From: an uncultured Acetatifactor sp.
GTDB lineage: Bacteria; Bacillota; Clostridia; Lachnospirales; Lachnospiraceae
Assembly (NCBI GenBank): GCA_934394665.1
Contig: CAKRRS010000017.1
Span: 1 to 40,376, forward strand
Reading direction: 5' to 3'
Length of the DNA: 40,376 bases
Below the pieces are notes generated by a model. The model did no database searches and was not told the origin of the DNA. It was given only the letters and a program-made list of their open reading frames with translations. Within the stretch, counting starts at the first letter, position 1. Each line of letters opens with the position of its first letter. This document shows, one piece after another, positions 8,515 through 17,623 of the stretch. The position numbers were made by a program, and so were the translations under genes.

Positions 8515-9798
8515 ATGATACTGATACATGATGGTTATATGATTGATCCCAAGTCGGGAAAAGAAGGAAATTACGATATTCTCATCGATGATGGCAAGAT
8601 CGTGAAGATCGCGGAGAAGATTGATCTGCCGGCAAAAAGTGTGGGAAAAGGCAAAGTGACGCAGATCAATGCGGAAGGGCTGCTGATTGCCCCCGGACTG
8701 GTGGATGTGCATGTGCACTTCAGGGATCCCGGTTTTACGGCGAAGGAAGATATCAATACCGGTGCGGCGGCTGCGGCAAAGGGCGGTGTGACCACAGTGG
8801 TGCTGATGGCGAACACGAAGCCTACGGTAGACAGCGAGGAGACCCTGCATTATATCCTGGAGAAGGGAGCAAAGACCGGGATCCATGTGACGACCTGTGC
8901 CAATGTGACCATGGGCATGCAGGGCAAACAGTTGACGGATATGAAGAAGCTGGCGGCGGCAGGCGCTGTGGGATTCACGGATGACGGTGTGCCGCTGCTG
9001 GATGCGGAGCTGGTGCGCCGGGCGATGGAACTCTCTGCAGAACTGGATATGCCCATCAGCTTCCATGAGGAAGATCCGAAATATATCGAGAATAACGGTG
9101 TGAACCGCGGAAAAGCCAGCGAACATTTCGGCATCGGCGGCTCTTCCAGAGAGGCGGAGATCGCGCTGGTGGAGCGGGATCTGAAGCTGGCAGAGGAGAC
9201 CGGAGCCTGCATCGATATCCAGCATATCAGCAGCAAGGAAGCGGTAGAACTGGTACGTCAGGCGAAAAAGAGATGCTCCAATATCCATGCGGAAGCCACA
9301 CCCCATCATTTTACCCTGACGGAAGATGCGGTGATCAAATACGGTACCCTTGCGAAGATGAATCCCCCTTTACGTGAGGAAGAAGACCGACAGGCAGTGA
9401 TCCGGGGACTGGTAGACGGCACGATTGACATGATCGCCACAGATCATGCACCCCATACCGCAGAGGAAAAAGCAAAGCCCCTCACCGAGGCACCCAGCGG
9501 CATCACCGGACTGGAGACCTCTCTGGCACTGGGTATCACGGAGCTGGTAGATGCAGGATATCTTACCATGAAACAGCTGCTGCGTCTCATGAGTACGAAT
9601 CCGGCGGCAATGTATCATCTGGATGCAGGATATCTGGCGGAAGGCGGTCCGGCAGATGTGATTCTGGTAGATACGGCAGCGGATTTTGTACCGGAACAGT
9701 ATGCTTCCAAAGCGACCAATACACCATTTACTGGATGGAAACTGAAGGGTGAAGTGAAGATGACCATCTGCAATGGACAGATCGTTTACCGGGCGTAG
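8515..9798 (+). CDS. pyrC: Dihydroorotase
   Basis: Zinc amidohydrolase that cyclises N-carbamoyl-aspartate to dihydroorotate. The 427-residue length and motifs fit the long (type I) bacterial form: HVHFRDPG with metal ligands His66 and His68, TDDG, FHEE, ATPHH, MNPPLR and TDHAPH. The ATG at 8515 has CGGAGG seven nt upstream; an in-frame ATG at 8440 would add 25 unrelated residues without a ribosome site. It starts the second pyrimidine block, 143 nt before pyrK, with no clear terminator between. Confidence 0.96.
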   Translation: MILIHDGYMIDPKSGKEGNYDILIDDGKIVKIAEKIDLPAKSVGKGKVTQINAEGLLIAPGLVDVHVHFRDPGFTAKEDINTGAAAAAKGGVTTVVLMANTKPTVDSEETLHYILEKGAKTGIHVTTCANVTMGMQGKQLTDMKKLAAAGAVGFTDDGVPLLDAELVRRAMELSAELDMPISFHEEDPKYIENNGVNRGKASEHFGIGGSSREAEIALVERDLKLAEETGACIDIQHISSKEAVELVRQAKKRCSNIHAEATPHHFTLTEDAVIKYGTLAKMNPPLREEEDRQAVIRGLVDGTIDMIATDHAPHTAEEKAKPLTEAPSGITGLETSLALGITELVDAGYLTMKQLLRLMSTNPAAMYHLDAGYLAEGGPADVILVDTAADFVPEQYASKATNTPFTGWKLKGEVKMTICNGQIVYRA

Positions 9799-9941
9799 AA
9801 TCAGGATGTGTATGTGAAAACGCTATTTTCCGATAGATAGAACATAGTTCGGAAGCATTTCAATAAAGTAGGAAGAGAATAGGGTAACCGGAACATTACG
9901 TGAGTGAAACGTGCCGAAACCGGAACCCGGAAAGAGGAAAG

Positions 9942-10718
9942 ATGAAACAAAAACAGACAGCAACTGTGCTCTCTCAGAGAGAGATCGCACCCAGAATTTA
10001 TGATATGTGGATTGCCACGGATCTGGCAGCACAGGCGAAAGCCGGTCAGTTCATCGGCGTCTACCCTAAGGATCGCAGCACTCTGCTGCCCCGTCCCATC
10101 AGCATCTGCCAGGTGAGTGATAAAAAGGATGCGCTGCGCATCGTGTACCGCATTGCAGGACAGGGTACCGCAGAATTCTCTTCCTATCGGGAAGGAGATA
10201 CCGTGGAAATCCTGGGAATCTTAGGTAACGGCTTCCCTGTCGAAGCAGCGGAAGGTAAGAAAGTATTCCTCATGGGCGGCGGCATCGGTATCCCTCCCAT
10301 GCTGGAGCTTGCAAGAGAGCTTCCGGCATCCGCGGACAAACAGATCATTGTGGGATATCGTGACAATCAGCTGTTTTTGAAAGAAGATCTGGAGCAGAAC
10401 GGCACGGTATCTATCGCAACCGAGGACGGCAGTGTCGGAACCAAAGGAAATGTCATGAATGCCATTGCAGAGAATGCTTTACAGGCAGATGTGATCTTCG
10501 CCTGCGGTCCCATGCCGATGCTCCGCGCTATCAAAAAATATGCCGAAGAAAAAGGCATTACGGCTTATATCTCCCTGGAAGAGCATATGGCCTGCGGCGT
10601 GGGTGCCTGCCTGGGCTGCGTGGTAAAGACGAGAGAAGTGGATCATCATTCGCATGTGCATAACGCAAGAATCTGCACCGATGGCCCCGTATTTGATGCC
10701 AAGGAGGTAGAAATCTGA
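9942..10718 (+). CDS. pyrK: Dihydroorotate dehydrogenase B, electron transfer subunit
   Basis: Carries electrons from the FMN subunit PyrD to NAD through FAD and a [2Fe-2S] cluster. The 258-residue protein has the FAD-binding LLPRPISIC, the nucleotide-binding MGGGIGIPPML and a cysteine cluster CGVGACLGC followed by a Cys in ARICTDGPVF. The ATG at 9942 has AGAGG 4-5 nt upstream; an upstream GTG at 9900 is less likely. Its stop overlaps the pyrD start (TGATG), indicating coupled synthesis of the heterotetramer. Confidence 0.95.
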   Translation: MKQKQTATVLSQREIAPRIYDMWIATDLAAQAKAGQFIGVYPKDRSTLLPRPISICQVSDKKDALRIVYRIAGQGTAEFSSYREGDTVEILGILGNGFPVEAAEGKKVFLMGGGIGIPPMLELARELPASADKQIIVGYRDNQLFLKEDLEQNGTVSIATEDGSVGTKGNVMNAIAENALQADVIFACGPMPMLRAIKKYAEEKGITAYISLEEHMACGVGACLGCVVKTREVDHHSHVHNARICTDGPVFDAKEVEI

Positions 10719-11623
10719 TGAATACACAGACAACGATCGCAGGGGTTACTTTTAAAAATCCCGTCATGACAGCTTCCGGAACCTTTGGTTCCGGCATGGA
10801 ATATGAAGAATTCGTCGATTTGAACCGTCTGGGTGCGGTCGTGACCAAGGGCGTGGCAAACGTTCCCTGGCCCGGCAATCCTACACCCCGTGTGGCAGAG
10901 GTATACGGCGGCATGCTCAATGCCATCGGCTTACAGAATCCGGGCATCGACGTATTCCTGGAGAGAGACATTCCTTTCCTGAAAAAATACGATACGAAGA
11001 TCATTGTAAATGTCTGCGGCAAGAGCGTGGAAGACTATGTGGACGTTGTGGAACGTCTGGGCGATGAACCGGCAGTCAGTATGCTGGAGATCAACGTGTC
11101 CTGTCCCAATGTCAAGGAAGGTGCGATTGCTTTCGGACAGAAAGCGGATGCTTTGTATAACATCACTTCGGAGCTGAAAAAGCATGCAAAGCAGCCCATC
11201 ATTATGAAACTGAGCCCTAATGTGACGGATATCACGGAGATGGCAAAAGCAGCGGAGGCAGCAGGCGCGGATGCCCTGTCCCTCATCAATACCATCACCG
11301 GCATGAAGATCGATATCCACCGCAGAAAATTCGCCATTGCCAACAAGACCGGCGGCATGAGCGGCCCTGCCATCAAGCCCATCGCTGTCCGTATGGTATA
11401 TCAGGCGGCACAGGCTGTGAAGATTCCCATTATCGGCATGGGCGGTATCGCCACCGCAGAGGATGCCATCGAGTTTATCCTGGCGGGTGCCAGCTCAGTC
11501 AGCGTGGGAGCCATGAATTTTGTAGATCCTTATACCACGGTAAAAGTCGTGGAAGGGATTGAGGACTATATGCGTACCTGCCATGTGGAGAACCTGACTG
11601 ACTTAATCGGTGCAGTACAATAA
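10718..11623 (+). CDS. pyrD: Dihydroorotate dehydrogenase B, catalytic subunit (class 1B)
   Basis: FMN enzyme oxidising dihydroorotate to orotate with NAD as final acceptor through PyrK. The 301-residue TIM barrel has the active-site Cys129 in INVSCPN, ASGTFGSG near the N-terminus and GMGGI in the phosphate-binding region. Class 1B is inferred from the Cys catalytic base and the adjacent pyrK. It is last in pyrC-pyrK-pyrD; pyrE, pyrF and carAB are not in the window. Confidence 0.96.
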   Translation: MNTQTTIAGVTFKNPVMTASGTFGSGMEYEEFVDLNRLGAVVTKGVANVPWPGNPTPRVAEVYGGMLNAIGLQNPGIDVFLERDIPFLKKYDTKIIVNVCGKSVEDYVDVVERLGDEPAVSMLEINVSCPNVKEGAIAFGQKADALYNITSELKKHAKQPIIMKLSPNVTDITEMAKAAEAAGADALSLINTITGMKIDIHRRKFAIANKTGGMSGPAIKPIAVRMVYQAAQAVKIPIIGMGGIATAEDAIEFILAGASSVSVGAMNFVDPYTTVKVVEGIEDYMRTCHVENLTDLIGAVQ

Positions 11624-11641
11624 TACAACATAAATACACAG

Positions 11642-11690
11642 AGACCTTCATATATATAGATATATCTGTATATAGGGAGGTCTTTTATTT
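11642..11690 (+). terminator. Terminator after pyrD that contains the sipL ribosome site
   Basis: An 8-bp stem, AGACCTTC (11642-11649) with GGAGGTCT (11676-11683, one G-T pair), around an AT-rich loop, followed by TTTTATTTT. The 3' arm overlaps GGGAGG (11675-11680), the best Shine-Dalgarno for the next gene. It may end the pyr transcript and also mask sipL translation on read-through RNA. Confidence 0.75.
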
Positions 11691-13279
11691 TGGAGTTAAT
11701 GACAAAGAACATACATATGGACCGGATCCGGCAGTCCGCCATGACGCAGTTCACCATGGAGGAAGATCTGAATCTCCCGGAGGATAAGCCGGATATCAGC
11801 ACGCTGAATCTGGAAAAAGGGGAGATCATCATAGAGGAGATCCGTCCCGGTACGGATGAAGTGCTGGTGCGCGGAAAATTAGGCTATGCCATTTTATACC
11901 ACACCAGGGAAAACGGGAGCAGGCTGGTACTGTTAAGTGGGGCGCTTCCTTTTGAAGAAAAGATTCGTATGGAAGGAACACTGGCCTCGGACACGGTGTC
12001 TGTAAACGGGTCAGTGGACGATTTTACGGTAACAATGATCAATTCCAGGAAACTGAACCTCCAGGCAATTATTAGCTTATCTGCGCGAATTGAAGAAATC
12101 TATGATGAGGAGCTGCCGGTCGGAATCTGTGAGGATATGGGAGGTGCGGCTGCGGAAGGCGTAGAGTACCGGATCTCACCCATGGAAGTGACCCAGCTTG
12201 CCATCTGCAAAAATGATATTTTCCGGAAAAAAGAAGAAATTCCGCTGCCGTCCAGTTATCCGAATATCTATCAGATCTTATGGAGCAATGTTTCCCTGCG
12301 TGATGTGGAATTCAAGCCACAGGAGGAAAAGCTGGTCATCCAGGGAGAAATCCAGATTTTCGTGCTGTATGAGGCGGAAGGCGAAGAGAGAAGTATCCGT
12401 TCTTATGAGACGACGCTTCCCTTAAGCGGTACGCTGGAATGCCAGGGATGCGAGGAAGACCTTGTGCCGGATATCCATTATCAGAAGCTACAGCAGGAAC
12501 ACGGGCAGCCGGAACTGACGATCCTGCCGGATCTGGACGGAGAAGAGCGGATCTTAGGGCTGGAGTGCGCGGTGGAATTAAATATCCGCCTCTATGAAGA
12601 GGAAGAGATGGATATTTTACGGGATATCTATGGGGTGACGAAAGAAGTGATCGCGGATACCAGGGATGCCGGACTGCGCAGGCTTTTAGCACGAATTACC
12701 GGCAAGACGAAGGTGACAGATCACAGGAAGGCAGAAATCGGTGCACAGATATTGCAGGTACTCCACAGCGAAGGAAATGTGGCAATCGACAGGCAGGAAA
12801 TTACAGAAGAAGGGATCTTTTTGCAGGGAAGTATTGACCTTGCGGTATTGTGTGTGACGGAAAATGACGAAACGCCTTATGCCAGCATCCGGGAACAGAT
12901 CCCTTATGAGTATACGCTGAATGTGGCCGGCATGGAGGAACAGGATCAGACAAATATACAAAGCGAGATTGAGCAGCTGCAGGTGAATCTGTTGGAAGGC
13001 GAAGAACTGGATATCAAGGCGGTACTTTCTTTTTCCACGACGGTGATGAAAAATGTTGCCTTACAGGCAATCACGCAGGTGACGGAACAGGAGATGGACA
13101 GTGCAGTACTCGCAAAACTGCCCGGTGCGGTGATCTATATTGCGGCACCCGGAGATGATCTGTGGAGTATCGGCAGGAGATATCATATGCCGGTAAAATC
13201 GGTGAGAGAGCTGAATGCACTGGAGAGTGATGAACTGCAGCCGGGGCAGAAGGTGCTGCTGGTCAAGGGGTTGGCGTGA
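11690..13279 (+). CDS. sipL: SipL-like spore coat morphogenetic protein (SPOCS/DUF3794 plus LysM)
   Basis: A 529-residue protein with DUF3794/SPOCS repeats over most of its length and a C-terminal LysM domain (about 482-528, APGDDLWSIGRRYHMPV). Size and order match clostridial SipL, which binds SpoIVA and anchors coat layers on the forespore. The start is TTG at 11690, giving MELMTKNIHM, which from memory is how SPOCS-LysM relatives begin; GGGAGG lies 9 nt upstream. An in-frame ATG at 11699 is the alternative. It follows pyrD by only 66 nt across a terminator, so a mother-cell promoter is expected there but none was identified. Confidence 0.85.
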   Translation: MELMTKNIHMDRIRQSAMTQFTMEEDLNLPEDKPDISTLNLEKGEIIIEEIRPGTDEVLVRGKLGYAILYHTRENGSRLVLLSGALPFEEKIRMEGTLASDTVSVNGSVDDFTVTMINSRKLNLQAIISLSARIEEIYDEELPVGICEDMGGAAAEGVEYRISPMEVTQLAICKNDIFRKKEEIPLPSSYPNIYQILWSNVSLRDVEFKPQEEKLVIQGEIQIFVLYEAEGEERSIRSYETTLPLSGTLECQGCEEDLVPDIHYQKLQQEHGQPELTILPDLDGEERILGLECAVELNIRLYEEEEMDILRDIYGVTKEVIADTRDAGLRRLLARITGKTKVTDHRKAEIGAQILQVLHSEGNVAIDRQEITEEGIFLQGSIDLAVLCVTENDETPYASIREQIPYEYTLNVAGMEEQDQTNIQSEIEQLQVNLLEGEELDIKAVLSFSTTVMKNVALQAITQVTEQEMDSAVLAKLPGAVIYIAAPGDDLWSIGRRYHMPVKSVRELNALESDELQPGQKVLLVKGLA

Positions 13280-13296
13280 CGCTTTACAGCTATTCG

Positions 13297-13356
13297 AAAA
13301 AAACCATGTTGTCCGAAGGGTTACTTCAAAACCTCCGGTACAACATGGTTTTTCTA
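13297..13356 (+). terminator. Terminator after sipL
   Basis: Stem CCATGTTGT-CG-GG (13304-13319) / CC-CGG-ACAACATGG (13332-13348), flanked by A7 and T5, so it can act on both strands and may also serve the convergent gene ending at 13392. Confidence 0.85.
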
Positions 13357-13391
13357 TAGAAAATTCTGTGAAAGGTCTGTCAGTGGCAGCC

Positions 13392-14009
13392 TTAAGCTTC
13401 GGTAGTCAGTCCGGCATCCGCAGCCAGCTTGTCGAATTTCTCCATGACAGCGTCGTAGGTCTTCTGGGAAATCTCGGGAAGAGAACCGCCCCAGGTCTTC
13501 TCTGCCTGTGCATAGCCCTTCTTGAAGGCTGCTCTCATGGCCTCAATTTTATCAGGATCCCCACCGGTCAGTGCATTGGCAAACTGAATGATACGGTCGG
13601 AGGTCTGGTCGACACCCCAGTAACCGTCTTCTGCAATATCTGCCTGTGCCTGTGCTTTGGTGGCAGGATCTACGGTATAGTTGCCGGAACGAAGGAAGGA
13701 CCAGATATCATTGGCGTTACCATAAGTGGTAGCCTGCTTTCCCATCATCTGCTCTACCAGAGAGCGAAGCTGTGAAGTTCTGGCATCGGCATCTGCCTTT
13801 AACTTGTTGATCAGATTGGTGTCCGGTTTATAAGTTTTTTTGGTGGAAGAAGCAGCGGTGTCTGTGCTGTGCTCATAAATCACGCCGGTATCTTCTGCGG
13901 TCTGTGTGCGCTTGGTTTCTTCTGCGGAAGTCTTTTCTTTTGCTGCACTAGCGCCGGTATAGCTGTAGGCTGCAGCGGCCTGTGTTGATGTAACTCCGTT
14001 TACGCTCAT
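13392..14009 (-). CDS. Conserved protein of unknown function, Ala/Thr-rich N-terminus
   Basis: A 205-residue, soluble-looking protein with no signal peptide or membrane segment. The N-terminal 70 residues are low-complexity Ala/Ser/Thr/Lys and probably disordered. The C-terminal part (about 85-200) is ordered, with DADARTSQLRSLVEQMM, IAEDGYWGVDQTSDRII and WGGSLPEISQKTYDAV. I recall similar uncharacterised proteins in motile Lachnospiraceae but know no function. The ATG at 14009 has GAGG just upstream; the longer reading from 14084 adds unrelated residues. It diverges from ispE. Confidence 0.75.
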   Translation of the reverse strand: MSVNGVTSTQAAAAYSYTGASAAKEKTSAEETKRTQTAEDTGVIYEHSTDTAASSTKKTYKPDTNLINKLKADADARTSQLRSLVEQMMGKQATTYGNANDIWSFLRSGNYTVDPATKAQAQADIAEDGYWGVDQTSDRIIQFANALTGGDPDKIEAMRAAFKKGYAQAEKTWGGSLPEISQKTYDAVMEKFDKLAADAGLTTEA

Positions 14010-14179
14010 GATTTCCTCTTTTCTGTCATCCGTGACATGATCGAATTCTGATTCGGTTACAACGATGGAAAGGAATCCTGTCATGGTCCATCGCTTTGCC
14101 GGAAAAATCTATTGTTTCAATATTGTTATCGACAGAAATGCAACATAGTTTAGAGAAAAAAGAAAAGTTTTCCCCTCCA

Positions 14180-14208
14180 TTGACAAAGCGGACAGGATTG
14201 TATAAAAT
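14180..14208 (+). promoter_or_regulatory. SigA-type promoter of the ispE operon
   Basis: TTGACA (14180-14185), 17 nt, TAAAAT (14203-14208). A start near 14215 would give a leader of about 75 nt before the ispE ATG. Confidence 0.75.
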
Positions 14209-14288
14209 TAAGTACAATCATGTGTATACAAAGCAATCAGGCGCAAGCAGAGGTAAGGAAGCAGCTTAGCGAAATATTGGAGATAAAA

Positions 14289-15149
14289 ATGAACGAATAT
14301 CGGATAAAAGCGTATGCCAAGATCAATCTGGGACTGGATGTCATCGGAAGGCTGGAGAACGGATATCACGAAGTGAAGATGGTCATGCAGACTGTCGGCA
14401 TCTATGATGTTCTGGATTTTCAGCGGACAGAGGGCGGAATCGTCATCACGACGGATTCCGGGGAGCTTCCCACCGGAGAGGATAACCTGATCTATAAAGC
14501 CGCAAAACTTATGATAGAGAAGTACGGCATCAAGGAAGGGGTAAAGATTCATCTGGAGAAGCATATTCCCATTGCTGCCGGAATGGCGGGCGGCAGTACG
14601 GATGCTGCGGCAACTTTAAAAGGAATGAACCGCCTGTTTGACCTCGGCTGCACGCTGAAGGACCTGATGGAGCTTGGCGTGCAGATCGGCGCGGATGTCC
14701 CTTATTGCGTGATGGGCGGAACGGCTCTGGCAGAGGGCATCGGGGAGAAGCTGACACCGCTTGCTCCGGCACCGGATTGCTATGTGCTGGTAGCAAAACC
14801 CGATATCAACGTTTCGACAAAATATGTGTACGAGCATCTGGATGCACAGGAGATCGTGAAACATCCGGATATCGACGGCATGGTAGAAGCCATTGCAGAG
14901 GAAAGTCTGCAGGGAATTCTGGATCGTATGGAAAATGTATTGGAGACGGTGACGGTCAGTGCCTATCCGGTGATCCGGACGATCAAGGAACGTATGAAGG
15001 AGCTGGGAGCCATCAATAGTCTGATGAGCGGCAGCGGACCTACGGTATTCGGTATTTTTGTGGAGAAAGATATGGCCCGCAGGGCATATGATAAATTAGA
15101 GGAGGAACAGCTGGCCAAGCAGATTTTCCTGACGGAATTCTGTGAGTAA
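14289..15149 (+). CDS. ispE: 4-diphosphocytidyl-2-C-methyl-D-erythritol kinase
   Basis: GHMP kinase of the MEP isoprenoid pathway, phosphorylating CDP-methylerythritol. The 286-residue protein has AYAKINLGLDV at the N-terminus, the glycine-rich ATP loop PIAAGMAGGSTDAAA (about 94-108) and the C-terminal MSGSGPTVFG motif. The ATG at 14289 has GGAG 7 nt upstream; an in-frame ATG at 14220 would add 23 non-family residues and lies too close to the promoter. First gene of a run of five. Confidence 0.95.
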   Translation: MNEYRIKAYAKINLGLDVIGRLENGYHEVKMVMQTVGIYDVLDFQRTEGGIVITTDSGELPTGEDNLIYKAAKLMIEKYGIKEGVKIHLEKHIPIAAGMAGGSTDAAATLKGMNRLFDLGCTLKDLMELGVQIGADVPYCVMGGTALAEGIGEKLTPLAPAPDCYVLVAKPDINVSTKYVYEHLDAQEIVKHPDIDGMVEAIAEESLQGILDRMENVLETVTVSAYPVIRTIKERMKELGAINSLMSGSGPTVFGIFVEKDMARRAYDKLEEEQLAKQIFLTEFCE

Positions 15150-15164
15150 TGCCAGAATAAAGAT

Positions 15165-15851
15165 ATGCAGGATAATTTACAGGTGACAATGGATGAATTT
15201 TTGCCGCTGCGTGATGTGGTGTTCAATACGTTACGACAGGCCATTCTCACGGGGGAACTGAAGCCGGGAGAGCGACTGATGGAGATCCATCTTGCCAACA
15301 AGCTGGGGGTCAGCCGTACGCCGATCCGGGAGGCTATCCGGAAGCTGGAGCTGGAAGGGCTGGTGACCATGATTCCCAGAAGGGGTGCGGAGGTCGCGCA
15401 GATCACGGAGAAGAGCATGAATGATGTGCTGGAAGTCCGCCGTGCGCTGGATGCACTGTGCGTGGAACTTGCATGTGACCGGATCTCCCAGGAGGAATTG
15501 CAGGAATTGAAAAATGCCTGTGATGCGTTTGAAGCTGCGGTGAAGACAAAAGATACGAAAAAAATCGCCCAGGCAGATGTGGCACTGCATGACATTATTG
15601 TAGAGGCTACGGGCAATCAGCGCCTGATTCAGCTGGTGAACAATCTGTCCGAGCAGATGTACCGCTATCGTTTTGAATATATCAAGGACATCAGCCAGCA
15701 TGACAGACTGGTGGAAGAACATAAGGTCATCTATGAGAGCATCGTGAAAAAGGATAAAGAAACGGCATCCCGCATGGCCAAGGTGCATATAGATAATCAG
15801 AAAAAAGCAATAATCCGCCAGATCCGTCTGGAACGTGAGAAAAATAAATAA
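15165..15851 (+). CDS. GntR family regulator, FadR subfamily (FCD domain)
   Basis: A 228-residue regulator with a winged helix at about 15-80 (ANKLGVSRTPIREAIRKLELEGLV) and an FCD ligand domain at about 90-215, all-helical with candidate metal-binding His residues. FadR-type proteins usually sense small carboxylates. It lies 15 nt after ispE in the same operon, so it is probably constitutive; its target is not evident. The ribosome site is weak (AGAATAAAG). Confidence 0.9.
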   Translation: MQDNLQVTMDEFLPLRDVVFNTLRQAILTGELKPGERLMEIHLANKLGVSRTPIREAIRKLELEGLVTMIPRRGAEVAQITEKSMNDVLEVRRALDALCVELACDRISQEELQELKNACDAFEAAVKTKDTKKIAQADVALHDIIVEATGNQRLIQLVNNLSEQMYRYRFEYIKDISQHDRLVEEHKVIYESIVKKDKETASRMAKVHIDNQKKAIIRQIRLEREKNK

Positions 15852-15926
15852 GAAATGCTGAATTGTATAATCTGTCCCGAAAGTGGTAATGATTTCCATA
15901 GAAAACTTATGGAAAGAGGTTCCCTG

Positions 15927-16286
15927 ATGGATAGATTATATGATTTTTACGAGAAATATCGGAAAAGCGGCATCGTGAAAGCTGCCCGGAGAAAAATAGG
16001 ACGATTTGTTCTGCGTGGATTCCGCGTGGCTGCGGTTGCTTTCGCCTGTTATGGCTGGTGGGGCGTGATCTATCCGGAACTGACGTTGCTTCCCTCCACC
16101 TACGAAATTGTCTATGAAAGCGAATATGACGGGCAGGAGACGAACGCACAGACCAAGGCTGTACAGAAAAGCCGGGACGTGGTAGAATGGAATTTCGATA
16201 ACCGGATCTACCGGGAGATCCTGGAAGCGGATCCGGAGCAGATCCGGTATAAGAGCAGGATTTTAAGCTTTTTAGAATCGTTATAA
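15927..16286 (+). CDS. Small single-span membrane protein of unknown function
   Basis: A 119-residue protein: basic N-terminus (RKSGIVKAARRKIGRFVLRG), one hydrophobic segment at about 34-53, then an acidic extracellular-type tail. The ATG at 15927 is chosen because AGAGG lies 7 nt upstream; a longer reading from 15855 starts in the GntR/this-gene gap without a ribosome site. It sits between the GntR gene and murI, so it may be co-expressed with wall precursor synthesis. No family recognised. Confidence 0.7.
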   Translation: MDRLYDFYEKYRKSGIVKAARRKIGRFVLRGFRVAAVAFACYGWWGVIYPELTLLPSTYEIVYESEYDGQETNAQTKAVQKSRDVVEWNFDNRIYREILEADPEQIRYKSRILSFLESL

Positions 16287-16305
16287 GAATAAAAGGAGAA
16301 TTCCC

Positions 16306-17148
16306 ATGGTTCAGGAGAATGTAACTGCGCTGAAAAAGGATGCGCCGATCGGTGTATTCGATTCCGGCATCGGCGGACTGACCGTAGCCCGGGAAATCAT
16401 GCGGCAGATTCCCAATGAGAAGATCATATATTTCGGAGACACGGCGAGAATGCCTTACGGCAGCAAGTCGAAGGAGACCGTGACCCGTTTTTCCAAACAG
16501 ATCGTCAGATTCCTGGAGACTTTTCAGGTGAAGACCATCGTGGTGGCTTGTAATACCGCCAGTGCGTATGCGTTGGACGAACTGGAAAAAGAGATTGATA
16601 TTCCGATCATCGGTGTGGTGAAGCCCGGCGCCAAGACCGCGGCGGAAGTTACGAGAAACGGACGCATCGGTGTCATCGCAACAGAGGCTACCATCGGCAG
16701 CCAGATGTATAACAAATACATAAAAGAACTGAACAAAGATGTCACCATCTACGGCAAGGCTTGTCCCTTGTTTGTTCCACTGGTGGAAGAAGGACTGTGG
16801 GAAGATCCCGTGACGGATGAAATCGCAAAACGGTATCTGACGGAGCTGATCGATATTGATATCGATACCCTGATCCTGGGATGCACGCATTATCCGCTGA
16901 TCCGATCTACGGTAGGGCGTATCATGGGAGAGCAGGTGACATTGGTGAATCCGGCTTACGAGACCGCCAGAGAGCTGAAAGAACTGTTGCAGCACTATGA
17001 TATTCTCAATGACGAACAGCCTCATCTGGGAGAGAACAAGTATCAGTTCTATGTCAGCGACGGTGCGGAGAAGTTCAAGAGATTTGCCAACTCTATTATT
17101 AAATACGGTATCTTGTCGGCGAAGACGATCAAGATCGATGAGTACTAA
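16306..17148 (+). CDS. murI: Glutamate racemase
   Basis: Makes D-glutamate for peptidoglycan. The 280-residue protein has DSGIGGLTV (about 19-27), the first catalytic cysteine Cys82 in VVACNTASA and the second, Cys193, in LGCTHYPLI, followed by the expected His. AAGGAG precedes the ATG by 8 nt. Co-transcribed with ispE and followed after 14 nt by the DUF1934 gene. Confidence 0.96.
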   Translation: MVQENVTALKKDAPIGVFDSGIGGLTVAREIMRQIPNEKIIYFGDTARMPYGSKSKETVTRFSKQIVRFLETFQVKTIVVACNTASAYALDELEKEIDIPIIGVVKPGAKTAAEVTRNGRIGVIATEATIGSQMYNKYIKELNKDVTIYGKACPLFVPLVEEGLWEDPVTDEIAKRYLTELIDIDIDTLILGCTHYPLIRSTVGRIMGEQVTLVNPAYETARELKELLQHYDILNDEQPHLGENKYQFYVSDGAEKFKRFANSIIKYGILSAKTIKIDEY

Positions 17149-17162
17149 AGGACAGAAGTAAC

Positions 17163-17621
17163 ATGAATCGGGAAGTAGAACTTATCCTGTCCGGACTGCA
17201 TACAGCCGCTGAAAATGCGGAGTGTGGGCAGCATACAGACAGTGATTACAGAGAGAACGACAGTGTGGAGACCGCACAGCCGGCACAATATTTTAAGAAA
17301 AATGACAGCCATTACGTCCTATATGAAGAGAAAATGGAAGGACTGGATGTGCCCTGTAAGAGCCGGATCAAATTCCGCGACAATATACTGGAACTGACCA
17401 GACATGGTTCCGTGGAGATGCAGATGATCTTCGAGGAAAATAAGAGACACGTGCTTCCCTACCATACGCCTTACGGACAGCTGCTTTTGGGAATCGAGAC
17501 CGACAAGGTACAGGTGGAGGAGCAAGAAGATGAAATCCGTGTGACGGTGGAATACAAACTGGACCATGAAGGGGAACTGTTAAGCGAGAGCTGTATGAAG
17601 ATTCATATTCGCGAGAGATGA
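17163..17621 (+). CDS. DUF1934 family protein (YwiB-like, calycin-type barrel)
   Basis: A 152-residue protein matching DUF1934, a small beta-barrel family often encoded near murI or cell-wall genes; its function is not established. Visible family features are FRDNILELTRHGSVEMQMIFEENK, the YHTPYGQLLLGI motif and a final strand-rich VTVEYKL segment. Residues 14-40 are a polar, family-atypical insert. It is the last gene of the ispE-murI run and is followed by a folded 3' region and terminator. Confidence 0.85.
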   Translation: MNREVELILSGLHTAAENAECGQHTDSDYRENDSVETAQPAQYFKKNDSHYVLYEEKMEGLDVPCKSRIKFRDNILELTRHGSVEMQMIFEENKRHVLPYHTPYGQLLLGIETDKVQVEEQEDEIRVTVEYKLDHEGELLSESCMKIHIRER

Positions 17622-17623
17622 TA

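Noticed and set aside
8407..9309. 300-residue minus-strand ORF opposite pyrC
   Set aside because: It has a His/Arg-rich shadow composition, and pyrC motifs are unmistakable on the other strand.
9810..9830. TGAAAACGCT sequence resembling a catabolite (cre) site between pyrC and pyrK
   Set aside because: The second half does not fit the cre consensus and the location inside a biosynthetic operon is unlikely.
15907..17025. 372-residue minus-strand ORF opposite murI
   Set aside because: Shadow of murI and its upstream gene; no ribosome site and no recognisable domain.
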